DNA from: Amblyomma americanum
Lineage: Eukaryota > Arthropoda > Arachnida > Ixodida > Ixodidae
Direction: 5' to 3'
Assembly: GCF_052857255.1 (NCBI RefSeq)
Contig: NC_135498.1
Coordinates: forward strand, 114,431,634-114,495,633
Length of the DNA stretch: 64,000 nucleotides
The translations under genes were made by a program, and so were the position numbers. Each line of letters starts with the position of its first letter. Position 1 is the stretch's first letter. This document shows positions 12,401-25,295 of the stretch, in pieces. The notes beneath the pieces were generated by a model, which had not been told where the DNA came from, searched no databases, and saw only the letters and a list, made by a program, of their open reading frames with translations.

Positions 12401-14462
12401 TATGACACCCTTAATGGCGCATATGAATGCGTCATGTTATTCCAGCGCGAAAGCGCACCTTACAAGCCGAGAAGAAAAGTTAGAAACGCACCCGCGCGCT
12501 CGATTATTGCGGCAATAAAGGTGTTTTTTTCCACACCCAGATATCTCGAGAGTGCGAAGTTCTTGCGCTCGCGCCGAACTTAAAAGACTTTTGTTGCGGT
12601 AACTTTCAGTTAGCACGAACGGACTCCATAATACTCTAACCTCTTGGTGACCATCAGCGGACTGTGTCGAAAGGGCAAAAAATTTGGCGCAAGGGGAAAA
12701 GCTTTCTGATGTCAAGTTGTGAACAAGTTTTCCTGACTTATGCCTCGAGCTGTCTGACATTAAAAACTGTTTTCTGCAATAGCTTTTGTAAATTTGTTTC
12801 TGGCTGGCAGTTCATTGAGCAGGGCCAAAATAGTGCACGTCGCCTGATTTCAGTTTTTGCTAAAGGTCATAGAAAGGCACTGGGATGGAGAAATTGTTTT
12901 CACGTGACAGTGGAAACAATCCTTTCTTACTTCGCCGTGAATTTTCGTGAACTTATCAAACGTCTGTGCTGCCAGATCCCCCAAGGAATAAGAGCTCAAT
13001 CCTCTACATACAGATGAGTCGAAGGTAGTTAAGCTGTAACGCTTTCGCAGACCTGCGGTGACTGGCCGGAGTAAGTTCACCGGTGAGTAAAAATGATCGT
13101 TTTGCATTAAGAAACATCGATATTCACACGCTGTGGTGATTCAGTGGCAATGAAGGTCTCATAGTCTAATCACGACTGCGGCGACCTTGTTTTCAAGGAG
13201 CGAAGAGCGAAAACACCCGTGTGCTCTACGTTGTTAGCGCACGTTAAGAATCTCCAGGGGGATCGAAATAAATACGGAGCCCTCCACAAAGGCATCGAAC
13301 ATAGCCCATGTGCGCCTGCCTGATTTCGAACCCCGCTATAGCGAAGTTATTGCATGTGTGCTCTTCGTAGGTGAAAAGGATGCAAAATTGGGGCAAAGGC
13401 TCCAAAATGAAACGTGGCCTTGCGGAGCAACGAATCACCTCCATTGTGATTCACGGCACGCTCTCGGCAGTATACATGCGTTTTAAATTCATCTCTGGGC
13501 TTCCTTTTGTCAGGCACTCTAAACTTTGAAAATTTTCATGCATTTCTTCATCTGACCCTCCACAGCCCGGCTACGGCTATCTTTTTTTCAAGTGTAGAAG
13601 CAAAAACACCGGGTTTAAATCCATCGCTCAAGATATTCGCCAAAAATACATTTCTGCTCTTAATTTTGGTCGAGGGATAAATACTCAGCCTTGTTTTCTA
13701 ATAAATGCTACTGATGTTTCTGCCCCTGCAACTGCCGTTACCAGTTAGATTTATTGGATCGCTACGCAGTCCTTATTGTAATCTCAAGCTGGTTCGATAG
13801 CAGGTGCTGTTTCGGTCTGCAGAGGGTACTCGCAGAATACATTGGGTGTATGCATTTCTTATGATGGATTCAGCGAGCTTTACCTTTTAACTTGAGCGTT
13901 TCTGTACATGAAAGCCTTTTTTATATTTGCAACTAAAAAGAACAGTAAAGTGCTGGACATGGCATTTATGGCATATAGTGAAATAAACATTGGTACATTG
14001 AAAGAATCTCTTAAAGGATATTGCAAGTTCATGTAAGCTTATATTAGCTATATTAGATTATCCTCCTCAGTTCCGGAGTGGTAGTTGCACCAGTGAATGT
14101 TTTTCAGTGCATAGGGTACGAGAGCTCTAAAACGATACGAGTGTTGAAAAACGTGGTTACAATATCAATTCATGCATTTCCTTGGTTCTGTGCTGAGAAA
14201 CGTGCAGCATAAAATAAATTACAAATTCCTTGAAGCACACAGAAAAATTAGAGCCTCATCTCCCTAGCATGCGCGGGTAAAACCTACGACTGCTAGGAAG
14301 TGCTTTACCACCTGTAGAAGTATCCGCGAATCTGATTGCTGTTTTTGACCGCCATCGTTAAGCTTACTCGCATGGACTGTCACCGGTTTGGCAGGTGACG
14401 ATATAAAGGATAAGGCTTTTGCCACAATCACTAGATAAAAGCAGAAGTTGCAAACGCAGAAA
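9462..14462. other. No recognised feature (5 kb)
   Basis: AT-rich DNA with only short, overlapping, unrecognised frames. No SINE head, RT motif or cysteine-rich exon was seen by eye. Confidence 0.4.
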
Positions 14463-14745
14463 AAATTTGGCGGTGGTTTTGCTCTAGTTAAACCTGGAGT
14501 GACGCGATAGCTACAGCTGGCTGAGTGGAACTTGGTCACTTGACCAACCACATGACGAACCATGTGATCAGCCACGGCGCCGCTCCACCTGCAGCTGCTC
14601 CGCAGCACGTGAGCAACCACGTGACATCGTGGCGGCGCAGCCACCGTGTTGCGCGTCGTCAAAAAGGTGGCGCCGCCACAGGTTGGCGGCACCGCCACGC
14701 TGAAGCCTCGAGATGCTACCGTAATGTAGGTATCGCTACAAAATC
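14463..14745 (-). repeat. CACGTG-rich interspersed repeat, copy B
   Basis: Inverse copy of the 5.0-kb repeat. Read on the minus strand it runs from tgtagcgatacctacattacgg through gccgcc-rich and gtcacgtggt modules to cagctgtagctatcgcgtcactccagg. This is the most complete copy for comparing the two ends. It creates a GC-rich open frame on both strands (14264-14812) that should not be taken as a gene. Confidence 0.75.
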
Positions 14746-14944
14746 GCTCCCGCAGTTTTTTTGTCATATACATATAACAGAGTTCGCGTTACCAAGCTTA
14801 AGAATGATGTAAAACGTCTGAGCGTAAATGCGAGGGTCATCGAATACGTAACTGAAAAGTTTTCCTCCAAGAGAGAATCGTTTTATTCAGTGTTTAAATG
14901 TATGATAATGTTTCCCAATTAGCTTTCTACTAGAGGCTACTTTC

Positions 14945-15480
14945 CAGCCTCATCACGGTTCGTTTACGTACTACACCGCCAAATTGGGAGAGCCTGTATG
15001 CCTTCGTTGTACCGCTCTACTGACCTGTCGCTTAGCCAGCGTCTAGCTTCCTCAATGACTTTCTCATTGTGGCTGCTGTGCTTCCCACAGTGTCAATTCT
15101 TTAGTAGGCCAGCGAAAGAGAAGTCAGAAGGTTTGAGGTCCGGACTGCAGGGTGCGTGAACAAAAAAAGTCCTGCAATGATTTGTGATATCTTCTCGCGT
15201 GCGCGGACTTGGGGATAGCCTCGCGTTGTCATTAGGGAGGAAAAGTTAAGTCAGAGTTTTGTGGCGGCGACTGGAGAGCCTCACAGAGTTTATAATATGG
15301 GGAGTGTGCAGTATGTTCTCAAACATTTTACAGTAGGATTCAAAGTCGATCGTCTGACCAATAATTAGTACGTCGAGCAGAAAACCTTCTCACAGTTCCA
15401 CAAGTTCCTAGCTATGACTTTGCCAGCGAAGGGTGAAGTTTATAACTTATCGTTAACAGCAGACCTTGTGTAGTGCCGCC
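14945..15480 (-). pseudogene. Mariner-family transposase remnant
   Basis: Minus-strand fragments in several frames spell the C-terminal half of a mariner transposase. In order there is a GKVIA..LW block, an NDNAR block (usual form HDNARPH), HAPCSPDLKPSDF (usual form YSPDLAPSDF), and a helical C-terminal piece with EEARRWLSDRSVERYNEGIQ. The DDE-type catalytic core is present only as debris: frames shift and stops interrupt. The N-terminal DNA-binding region and the terminal inverted repeats were not found. The element is long dead. Confidence 0.8.
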
Positions 15481-15819
15481 ACCTCAGTTGCCGCTTTGGT
15501 TGAGACTCGAAGAGATGAACCCATGATTTATACTCTCTTACATTTTTACGAGCGTTAGCTCTTATTCATCACGTTTCTCGATTTCTTGGGGTCTGCTACC
15601 ACCTCCCTTCGGCGTGAGTCCGAGAAATTCAATACAGCGGCCCTCATAGTAAATTAATATAGCAACCCAACAGGTGATTGCTTGGTGCCGTCATAAGTAT
15701 GTCGAATTGCTCATTGATTAGTGACGTCACTGATTTTTTGACGACACAGCTGGTCACGTGAATATGTTTAATCGCCTGTAACTCAGTAATAATGAGATCA
15801 TCATTAAACGCATTAGATT

Positions 15820-16030
15820 TTTCGAATCGTCTAGATGAGTAGAACACGTCAGACACCAAGATTAACTAATGAACTTAATCTTTAGTCATAGTTAGGCTTA
15901 TATTTAATTGCTTATAATTAACCAGTCACGTCATGATCTAGCTAATGGCATATTCGTAATGGGCTCAATGAGTAGAACATGTTAGACACCAATGTCCCCT
16001 AATTAGGTTAATATTTAGTTACGGTTATGC
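15820..16030. repeat. Diverged direct duplication, period about 133 bp
   Basis: The blocks 'gatgagtagaacacgtcagacaccaa' (15834) and 'aatgagtagaacatgttagacaccaa' (about 15967) differ at a few positions and have similar TA-rich followers (ttaggttaatatttagtta-like). This suggests two units of a diverged tandem repeat in AT-rich DNA. Function unknown. Confidence 0.6.
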
Positions 16031-17064
16031 ATAACATGGCGTCCGTGACTTCAGCACTCGTATGGGAAAGCAGCCTAATCACGCTGTAATACATCGCATG
16101 GACGATAGCTAGTGCTACCAAACAGCTAACGCTCGTTGCTTCAACGTCTTCCAGATTGTGGCGGTATAATTTTTAACAAAACATGACCACCATCGACCTC
16201 ATAACGAGCAAGCAATTTGGCACATGTATTCCTTTGTTTTTCTTTATGGTCATTTATTAGTCTTCGGTGAACACAGCAGGCAAAAACTTTTTAACAGCCC
16301 AACTACTGCAAAATGGTGTCTGATGCCAGCCGTCGTGTGGGAGATCCGAATGCCTTCCTTTTCCTGGTTCGGGCGACGAGAGACGCTTCCACCAATGACG
16401 GATCGCGCTTTTATTCGCTGCCAGGTTTTCGCAGGCAATCTCTAAGCGCTTGTAAATATTTTCATGGTATCATTGCCGTCAAAGAAGTTAAATCGCACCT
16501 TTCTGTTTTGAGCCCAGCTCAGTTACAGACGACAATTTGAAACCTGGTCGCAGCGCTACCGTCTATTAGAAGTTAATGAAAGTTTAGCAGGTGACACTAG
16601 AAGGTTAAGGATCTATCGTAGGAAATTTCACAAGTTTTGGACTAAATCAGAGGAGAAAGTGTCTTTAATTATTAGTTTACTGCCTCTCGTCCGTAGGTCC
16701 CCAGTTTTGAGGATATTTTCTTCTCTTGGCCAGGCCAATTCTAGGCAAATAAACTGTCCACTATTCCTCACAAGAAAATGTTACCGTTAATCTTTTTATA
16801 TTTACCTGGCCGACGTTTATGACCGAAAGAAAAAGTAATTTATTCAATTTATTTAAAGTAAATGTGGAGAGGTCGTCCTGTGGTAAGGTGACCCTGGCCG
16901 CCTACTTCACACTGGTCGAAGGGGGAAAGGCAAGTAAAAGAAGAGTGAGGGTACAAATGGAGGCTGATGATGTTATAATACAATGAATTGCTGGGGGTTG
17001 TCTCAGTTTGAGGTGACCATGCTAGTGCCACAGACGCACATCTAGCGCTACTTCACTCAAAAAC
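16031..17064. other. No recognised feature
   Basis: No gene is supported. The open frames at 16224-16540 overlap on both strands and are unrecognised. Confidence 0.4.
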
Positions 17065-17079
17065 CTGAGAACAGCCTTC

Positions 17080-17475
17080 ATTGCACACAAGCCGTCAGTG
17101 AGGTTCGCCCCGGGGAGTATTTTTCAAGGCCCTCGCATCAGTACAGTGAGGGCAGTCGGAAATAGCGTGATGGATTGTCTCTGTATGGCTGCAGTTGAAG
17201 CAGTTTGGGCTAGCTTGAACTCCAATCTTGTGTAGGCAGCTTTTAGCGTACGCTACACCAATCCGCAACCGATGGAGCAGTGTTTGTTGACGTCGCGCAT
17301 AACATTTGATGGTAGGCGAAGTCGCGAACCAGCATCAAGCCGAGAGACACGGTACTGCTGGTGGTTCAAATCGTTGCAGTGCTGTTGCATGGCAGCCTTC
17401 ACTGAATGAGCGAGTAAGGCTGCTGCGTCACTTCTTGAGAACGAGACCTGGATGGAAGCTCGATCAGTATTAGCC
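17080..17475 (-). pseudogene. LINE ORF2 C-terminal fragment (I/Jockey-type, post-RNase H region)
   Basis: Minus-strand fragments read LLHRLRIGVAYAKSCLHKIG followed by SPNCFNCSHTETIHHAISDCP, which is the cysteine/histidine finger found at the C-terminus of many arthropod LINEs of the I/Jockey group. Upstream lies a connecting region (SRLDAGSRLRLPS...RDVN). At least one frame change separates these pieces. No RT or endonuclease is nearby, so this is a 5'-truncated copy. Confidence 0.78.
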
Positions 17476-20400
17476 AGCTTATTTGATCGGTATGAGCCAA
17501 CTTATTAGTATGAAGACTCCCAGGGATTGATGAATGCAAAGCAGAGATTAAGCAGTTCCTCATATATGGGTATTAACCCATTTTTGCTATCCGAAAAATA
17601 AAACAGAAGTCAAATTCGGCTCTCGGCTAACTACGCAAATCGACCATCATTTTTTTCTTGAGTGGTCCAAATATATTCGCTCTCTCTTTCTTTATACTCA
17701 TGAAAGCTAATTTAATATTTGTATATATTGTTTTTGCGTGCCCTTTACTTTCTTGGCATCTGTTAAAAAACGTAAAGGTCGTATACAGCTGCATCCGCAG
17801 AATGCCAGCAATGCTTGCGGGTTTCCGAAAATACTAGCAGTGAAATGCAAAAGTACGATGTATGCGTTCAGCAGCCTTTTTCTCGCTTTCGAGAAGAGTC
17901 CTTTCTCTTGCTCTCTGCATTCCGCATGCTCGCATTCCGCTTAGGGATGTGGAAAACGTGTTAAGCTTTCTGACTGAAAAATATTTTGCCCTCCGAAGTA
18001 ATGAACGCAACGAGTGCAATTGGGATTTTTCATTTTAATTACTTCATACCTTTACAGCCGCTATAGCTGATGCTGGGCGTCTTAGACGTGCTAGCTAGAG
18101 AAAGAGAAATAATTCTTTTGATCAGGCCGCAGGGTGGGCGTACAAGCGTGTTCCCGTGGCACACGACTTGACTCTCCTCTTCGATGACCATAGCCATTGT
18201 GTGAGCGCCGAGAGAACGTTCTGCAAAGTCTTTACGGCTTTGAGGGAGACACGCGAAACTCCAAGCTGGCTCTATGGGCGGCTCTTCCTTTCATAGCTGC
18301 CTAACTACGCCGCCGGATTAGAAAAATTTCGCGCGTTTATGAACGAGCGTTATACGTTGTTTTATTCGCTTTGTGGTCAAGACTTTGTCGGCCTGTGCTA
18401 CGCTTCTTTTATCTTGATATTCAGTCCATCAATTCTTAAGATAATCAGTTACTATGCGTTTGCAGTACATGCCCTGCCCGTACCGATATCTGCTTCTTGA
18501 TTTGGACTAGGAAGTGATTACCTCATGTTTATCCCCTGTCCCACTCTGCTCTCTTCCTGTCTTTATACTCCTGCTACTTTCTTTCCTACACTCAAATCAA
18601 ACCAAATGAGAGTGTAAATGATTGGCGCAACCGCTTAAACTTCACATGCGGAACTATTTATTCCATCAACGTGGAGCAAAAATGGGATAAATGACCTGTT
18701 TTACTTCCTGCCCTGAATAATGGGGCATAAAGAAGGATTCTCCTCTCTTTAACACCAATTTTTAAATAGAGTTTTTTGTTCTCAAGCTCCTCAATCTACA
18801 ATAGCGTAAAATAAACATCATTTTACGCCATCGGCACCTCCACCTATCGTCTTATCTGCTTGTCGTCAGTCGTGTAAGAATGGCGATGATTGACGTCCTC
18901 TTTGGTCTGGGTCGCCGCTCACCTCTGCTGCTTCGCGGGAACTTTTTGCGGTACAAGATGTTCCCGCTTACAGCTACAGAAGGACTGCTCCTCTGAAGCG
19001 TCCAGCACGCTCCAACAATATCCGACCTTCCTATGTTAGAGTCGGCACCCCGCAAGAGCCCCCCTTTAGGCTTCGTTCTCATAGCGCAGCTTTTTTACGC
19101 GTGCTTTGCGCGTTGCCTTGAAGCAGACTATAGTGTGTTGCATCAAAATGTAATTGCGATAAAACAGAGGTTCAACGCCGAGGTCTTGGTTGAGCTGAGG
19201 CGGTTACATTTTTCCTCAATCATAATAAAAAACCAAGCTTTCAAGACGCGAAGATGAAACCAAACTGTGCCATACCAGATTACGTTTGGCGGTGTTCTCA
19301 TTTCAAACTCATTCTATTCTGCATTTTAGTCAGCTATAGCGCAATGAATGACCGCTAAAACTACTTTGAGACCCTTTTCAAGGCCCGAACTATTTATTGT
19401 AGTGTGAAATCGCTTTATCGACGACGTCAGGCAATCAAACTAGCTCGCAAATCATAAGCAGACGACAAGCAGACGATTCCTGTCGCGTTCGCCTGCACAG
19501 CCGCTGTTCTTGCAGGCGGCAGAAAGAACGCGTGACGCGCAGTCACATCGAGATGCGCAGTTGCCCAAGCTGGGTTGCCGACCGCCCCTGCGGCTCCCTA
19601 TCCGTCTCCGCCACTGGCACTGCTAAAAGAATGACCGTGAATGAAGATGAATAAGCATGACTCCATTTTCGCGCTCCATTTTGTTGTTAGTCAAAAATTT
19701 TAATCGCTTGTGCACTTAAATACATCCCTTGTATGAGGGAGTAAATAAAGTTCTTCATATTAACGCAGAAAATAAGACCCCCATTTGGGCGTGCGCTGGA
19801 GGAGAATAAATTTACACCCAACTGGCCGTTTTTTTTAGTATGTATCACTCGCTGCCTTGTCCGCAATTAAAGATTAACCTTTTTTCTCCATTTGCTGGTT
19901 TCGGTTCATTTGGCGGTACCCGTAAGATACTGAGAGCGTATAAACTATTCTATTGAAGGATAGTGGCAAGCTTCCATTTGAGACCTAAATGTACGTGCCA
20001 AATGCGCTACTGCCTATTTTTCTAGTTGTCTCTGTGTCGTGGTCTTGAACTGCGGTCACTGCCTGCCCTAAGTAGGTCCAAGTGTTTTTTTTAACTGTTT
20101 ACAGATAGTTTTTTAAACCCTGCAAGAAATACATCAGTACGGACTTTGCAGATGGATTGTACAGCAAAGAGGGCATTATGTGCATCGTAGAGCTCAAAGA
20201 CTAAATGACTAATTAAAAAAACTAATCAACTCTTTTTATTTTGATATCAAGGGACAACATTATAATAGAAAACTCGAAGGCCGTCAGCATAAAATCTGAG
20301 CCCAGTTCTTAAATTTTCTTTATCGCCAATGCATTTCGAAATGTTTAACGTCGAAAAACGCATTTTTTTGTGCATAAAGCTGCCTTTCCGCAATGCACAC

Positions 20401-21934
20401 TTTTAAAATGGCGTCGCTCGGATCTGTTATGCAGCAAATACGGAATGACTTTGTCTATTTTATGCCGTAGAAGCAGTTAACTGGATTTCAGTACTAAGCC
20501 TAGCGGCGCCATTTTAAAAAAAAATGTTACCATTAATGTTAAATTGTTAAAAGGCGTTAAATTAAACGTCATTTTAAAGATAGTACCGATATCTAGGAGG
20601 TTGATAATAGATATACTGAAAACCAGTGCATAATAATTATGGTTATATTACTTATCAGAAGGGTGCTGACTTCGGAGAACGGCTTCTCGTCGAGCTTATT
20701 TAAAAAAAAAATGTGTCAAAAATCGGTTTCAGCAAGCGAGCAGTCTCAGCTATCCCGAAAACATTCCTGCAGGAATGCATTAATATTGATGTTTGCTTTC
20801 GGTCGTTAACCTCAGCCTTTCCTGTGTGTTTATTGCAACAGTTGAATTTATTCAGCACCGTTTTTGAGCTTAGATCTTCAACATTATTAGACAGTATATA
20901 TATCCCTGTCTTGTTGGAAGCGTGTCAACAGTGAACTAAGAAGGTAAGTTCCCCTACTCGCGTTTGTTCTCTTCCGTGCGTTTTATAAAAAGTGCGGCAG
21001 TGGTCCATCGCTGGGAACACAGGCAAAGTAGCTCTTTAAAACTGGCATTCACGTAATGTTTTATGCCATGTTTGACTTTTTGGCTTTCAACGGAATTTCG
21101 GTAACCACCTAGCTAACCAGGTATCCGCCGGCCTATGACTAGCGTGAATTATACGGAGAGTATCTTTAGCGGTAGCAGCTTCCCTTGTATTCTAGAAAAT
21201 TAAATTTCAGGTTCTTTCATTAGTCTTATTTTCGGGCTTGGTATTAGTTTTTAGAGAAGTGAATTCACGGTTTACGAAGAAGATTCGAATAAGACATGAC
21301 TTCTTGAAAGCGTTGCTTTCTAGGCTTGCCCGATCAATTTTACGTCGGTTGGGTGAGGTTGTAAATGTCAATACAAATCGGGTGCCCAAATTTCAGGAGT
21401 AAAGAAATGTTGGGCAATCTGGCAAAAAATAAACATGCATTGTAAGTTACCGCATGCAGTACATAAATGTATTTATTATGGCCAAATGCTCACGCAGTCC
21501 CGTGTGTAGTATGACATAAGAACTGCAGTTTGAGTTGCGTCAGTGCGGAAGGCAGATACCATCAAGATATGAACGTGTTATTTTGCATTTCCTTTAGTAA
21601 ATCTTTGATTTTCGTTGGACTGTTTTTCTAAAGTCGGCAGCTTTCATGAACAATAACGTGCGCATTCGTTAACACATATGGCAGACCTATTACTGCATGC
21701 ACTTCAGAAAGCGGCTCTGCAGTCTACCGTATGGTATTGCTCTCACTTGCGGGAGTGTGAATACCAAAGGCCGGCGTTAAATTTTTTGGTAAAACATCAT
21801 GTAAAAAACTGATGGCGGCCTAGCTCTGTTAGGCAAGGATATACGTAGGGAAAGTGCGGCGACGTCTGATTGGGAAGAGTTAATATATGAAACCCGTGCA
21901 TTAACTACATGCGCCTTTATTCACGATTAAACTA
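17476..21934. other. No recognised feature (4.5 kb)
   Basis: AT-rich, with short unrecognised frames only. The 18852-19082 minus frame is slightly GC-richer but shows no known domain. Confidence 0.4.
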
Positions 21935-22085
21935 CGTGATTTGGTCACGTGGTCGGTCATGTGGTGTGCGGAGCAGCTGCCGGCAGCGCGGCGCCGTGGC
22001 TGGTCACGTGGTTTGTACGCGGTTGGTCCGGTGACCATCCACGTGTTTGGTCACGTGGTGTGATGCGACCACGGTGGGACTGTGA
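21935..22085 (+). repeat. CACGTG-rich interspersed repeat, copy C (partial)
   Basis: Contains 'tggtcacgtggtcggtcatgtggt', 'gcggagcagctgccggcagcgcggcgcc', 'tggtcacgtggt' and a further 'ttggtcacgtggtgtg'. These are the central modules of the family at 5046 and 14463, with an extra module but without either end. Confidence 0.7.
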
Positions 22086-22289
22086 GCACGACGAAACTGC
22101 AAGTTCGTGACAAATGTAACTTTCGCTACAAGATCAAAATTTCATTTATGAATTACTGGAACTTTGCTTTACCCGTAAGCGAACATTTTCGGTTGATAAC
22201 TGTTATGAATGAGCATCCGGAACGCATAAACAAGTGTTTAAGCCGGATGATAGTGAGGTATGAAGAATCTATTCGACCCGACGCTGTAT

Positions 22290-22515
22290 CTGAGTGCATT
22301 TAGCGTTCGGCTGCTGATCCCAAGGTCGTGGGTTCGATATTTGCCGCGGTGGATGTTTTTCAATGAAGGAAAAATACGAAAATTCCCTGTAGATTACGAT
22401 GTCGGTGCATGTGAAAAATCTTAGGCGGTCGATAGTATCCGGACCCCAATATAAAGGCATACCTCCAAGCATGAGTCGCTTTGGGAGATCAAATTTTATG
22501 AACCAATCAAAAATA
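22290..22515 (+). repeat. Degenerate tRNA-headed SINE
   Basis: The head is partly preserved (gcgttcggctgctgatcccaaggtcgtgggttcgat). It is followed by the usual body order: 'caatgaaggaaaaata', 'gatgtcggtgcatgtgaaaaatctta', and 'ggcggtcga..tatccgga' in place of the usual ggtggtcgaaat.(t)ccgga. The first part of the head and the tail are eroded. Confidence 0.75.
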
Positions 22516-24832
22516 TATTGGACCAGTTGTGCGGGAATTTTCGTCAAGAATCATCGCGTGACTCCTGATTGTTCCTTGATAAAGAAAGTCATATAACTGA
22601 TGAAAGGGCAGCCACAGTTCAGCGAACGTTGATGAAGTTTTTGTGCAACAGTTTACGGTGCAAGCTATGTGACAACAGCGCTATAGTAAGCGGTGCAGCA
22701 CGGCTTTGTCAACTGCAGCAGATATGTCAAAGACAGTATACAGTAATGCGGTAGCGTTAAGGGTGGTGTTCAGCGTTGAAGCCGATGTCAGTGTTCTGTC
22801 GAGAAAATCCGCATTGGTGGAGAGGGCCGTGACGACACAACCATGTCATCTCGTGCGGGTAATTGAAGCAGCCCACAACGAGGACACAGTTGGAGAGTGA
22901 TGACGTCACTACACAATACCTAGTGGACGTAAAGAATTGTGACGTCATGCCACCATCCGCACGTAGTGCATCTGAAGCAAAAAGGCAATTGCACTGAAAA
23001 AGCCGCCACCGTCTGGAAGACATTTAAGTGTCCCTGTCTGTGAAGTGATATACAAAAGAGACCCCGGGCAATTGAAGGGGCTGTTGAACGCTGTCGCGTC
23101 CTAGCCTTAAGGCCGAGCTTAAGTGTGCCGCGAATTTATGCGTGATGTTGGCGGTGTGAACTGAACATTCAAACTGACAATATGGCTGTTGATGATCACA
23201 GGCATCCGTCGATTCGACAGCATTTGCCGCTGCCGTATGCTCTCAACTCGGGCGAATGATTTTACTCCTCTCGCTTTAGCACATTGAAATCAACAACTAA
23301 CACTCTCGAACGGAATGAGTGTAAAGACAAAATTAAACTGAGAGGCATCTTACAATGTTCGCCATGATGCGAAGCAAAACATATCTCTACTGGATTGTTT
23401 TATCTCTAACGATGCTAAGCTGCGGCGTACAAGAGGCACTAAATGTGCGCAGGAGTCACAAGGTATTTATTTATCTTTTTAGTCTCCTAAGGGTGTTTGC
23501 ATACTTTACAAAAAAGAGAGGGGGACAAAATTAATCTGGGATGAACATGCATGTGAGGAGAAGTTTGTGCAAAGGAGGAAATACTAGAATTTAACACAAG
23601 TGTCCACCTGTTTTTCAAGAAGAGCATATTCATACGCACAAAAAGAATTAAAAGGAATCGGCATTCAAAGTTTTTAATGGTTGCAAGCAGAAATACGCAT
23701 ACCCAAGCTTATTTTTAGCTGTAATCTTCCTCATTTGGCGTGATCTGGATATCCAGACGATCATATCAGGATCGCAGTACATGCTGCTTAACTGCAACCT
23801 ATTTCCGTTCACTTAAAAGTATGTGTCAACTGCCTGTTTGACAGGGACATTGACAGGTGAGTCATTATTCTTAATGCTTTCCTTGATGTCGTTAGAGTCT
23901 GAGGTATACGTGTAAGGCATCATTCTTTTTGTCCTCCTTCAGTGGTTCCGCAAAGGCAGAGCGAAGAGTGACGATATTTTCTCTAGAAGCTACTGTTTCC
24001 TAGTGCTCAAGTGCCTGGACAAGTGCAAGTTCAAAAGGGATTAATGGCTGAGGGAGGATTGATTTCCAATTTGGTCACAATGGGACGGAAAAGGGTCCGT
24101 TTCGCCGACTTATCATTGCCAGAAGATTTTGAACGAAATCCTATACACTCCAATAGAGGGGTCGCAGATAAGTTGCTTCACTGTAGTCTTAACGACTTGC
24201 CGTTGCATCAGGTGCAGTTGCTACGAGGAAGAAAACTTTGTGTGGTTGTTTTACTGCAAGGACGGCGTTCTTGTTTCTGGGGGCTAAATTTTACCTCTTG
24301 AAAAAGGCGGCTTAGTTGTTCTTTTACAGCGATGGACTGCACAAGCCAGCTCTGTAAATACATAAAAAAGGAACTCCTACAGACCTTTCTGACTTTAGCT
24401 CTCTCCTGATATTTTAGGACTTCCGTGAACGATGTCATTCATTACAGAATTCTCTGCGGACCAACTGCCGTGATAACATGAGGAGAGAGTCAGCGAGCAC
24501 AAAGGAAGACGACAAAAGTTTTACTGAAATTAATAATGTCCACAGCATGACTACATTCGAACACACCTCTACATCTTTAAAAACGGCTTGGTCTGAGGGC
24601 GAAGCGTGCACTGCAAAAGCAAGCATGCGACACGCAAATATGCATGTTCTCGAGGGCAGCTGCGCTCTTGTTATCTACTAGAAGCTAGATTTCCTAGTTG
24701 GCCACTGGCTCCACGTAGTGTGTGCAGTGTTATATTTTATATGTTTAATGATCATTGATTTATACTATAACAAACAATTTTATTCACTACTATCATATAT
24801 TTGGGTGTGATCTTGTCTCCGTCCCTGTTATA
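22516..24832. other. Mostly unassigned; possible MITE fragment near 23085-23135
   Basis: A segment near 23085 (gaacgctgtcgcgtcctagccttaaggccgagcttaagtgt) resembles the right end of the MITE-like elements at 24833 and 48218. Two TGACGTCA palindromes lie about 40 bp apart near 22900-22950. The 96-codon frame at 24011-24301 (+) is not recognised and overlaps a minus-strand frame. Confidence 0.4.
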
Positions 24833-25265
24833 TTAACGCGATAGCGTTAAAGGCTCCGTTACCAAGAAAATCCGATGCTGTAGTCGCCGTTGAGAGAAAA
24901 TCACGCGGATGACTCTGGCAGGTGGTCCCCATAGAACAACCTAAAAGGCAGGTAGACACCTAAGTCATATGACCTTGCGGCGTCATCACAACCTGCACAC
25001 CGGATAGTGAGCGTACTGCATACCATGGCAGCTGGCAGTAATGTATAGTCGCCCGGGAAAAACACACTGGATCGCACAAGGCGCACGTCAGGCAGTATCT
25101 GCCATGGCAGAGCAGTGGCGCATCGCTTAAGGGCTGCACCACTACGCCAGGGGGGTATTGGAACTCCTAGGTTCCTATGTGTCTGGAGTAGAGAATTACC
25201 TTCTGCGTATATGTGATTTAACCCATTACGCTATCGCGTCATAACGTTAGGAGGAGCTGAAGTGT
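24833..25265. mobile_element. MITE-like non-autonomous element with terminal inverted repeats
   Basis: The left end ttaacgcgatagcgttaa (24833-24850) and the right end ttacgctatcgcgtcataacgtta (25226-25249) contain the exact inverted pair ACGCGATAGCG (24836-24846) / CGCTATCGCGT (25229-25239). The element has no coding capacity. A related element with similar right end and internal blocks (gcatcgctta..gctgc) is at 48218-48660. Superfamily and target duplication could not be settled by eye. Confidence 0.65.
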
Positions 25266-25295
25266 CCCCGCCAATTTTACTGTTCCGTTATTGAT

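Noticed and set aside
14264..14812. 169-codon frame on the minus strand and 95-codon frame on the plus strand
   Set aside because: Most of both lies inside a GC-rich interspersed repeat found at three other places in the window.
22895..22955. Two TGACGTCA sites as a regulatory element
   Set aside because: Eight-base palindromes without a gene start nearby; too weak to call.
24011..24301. 96-codon frame with a basic stretch (GRKRVRFAD)
   Set aside because: No family recognised, no splice or promoter support, and an opposite-strand frame of similar length overlaps it. Length is within chance for this window.
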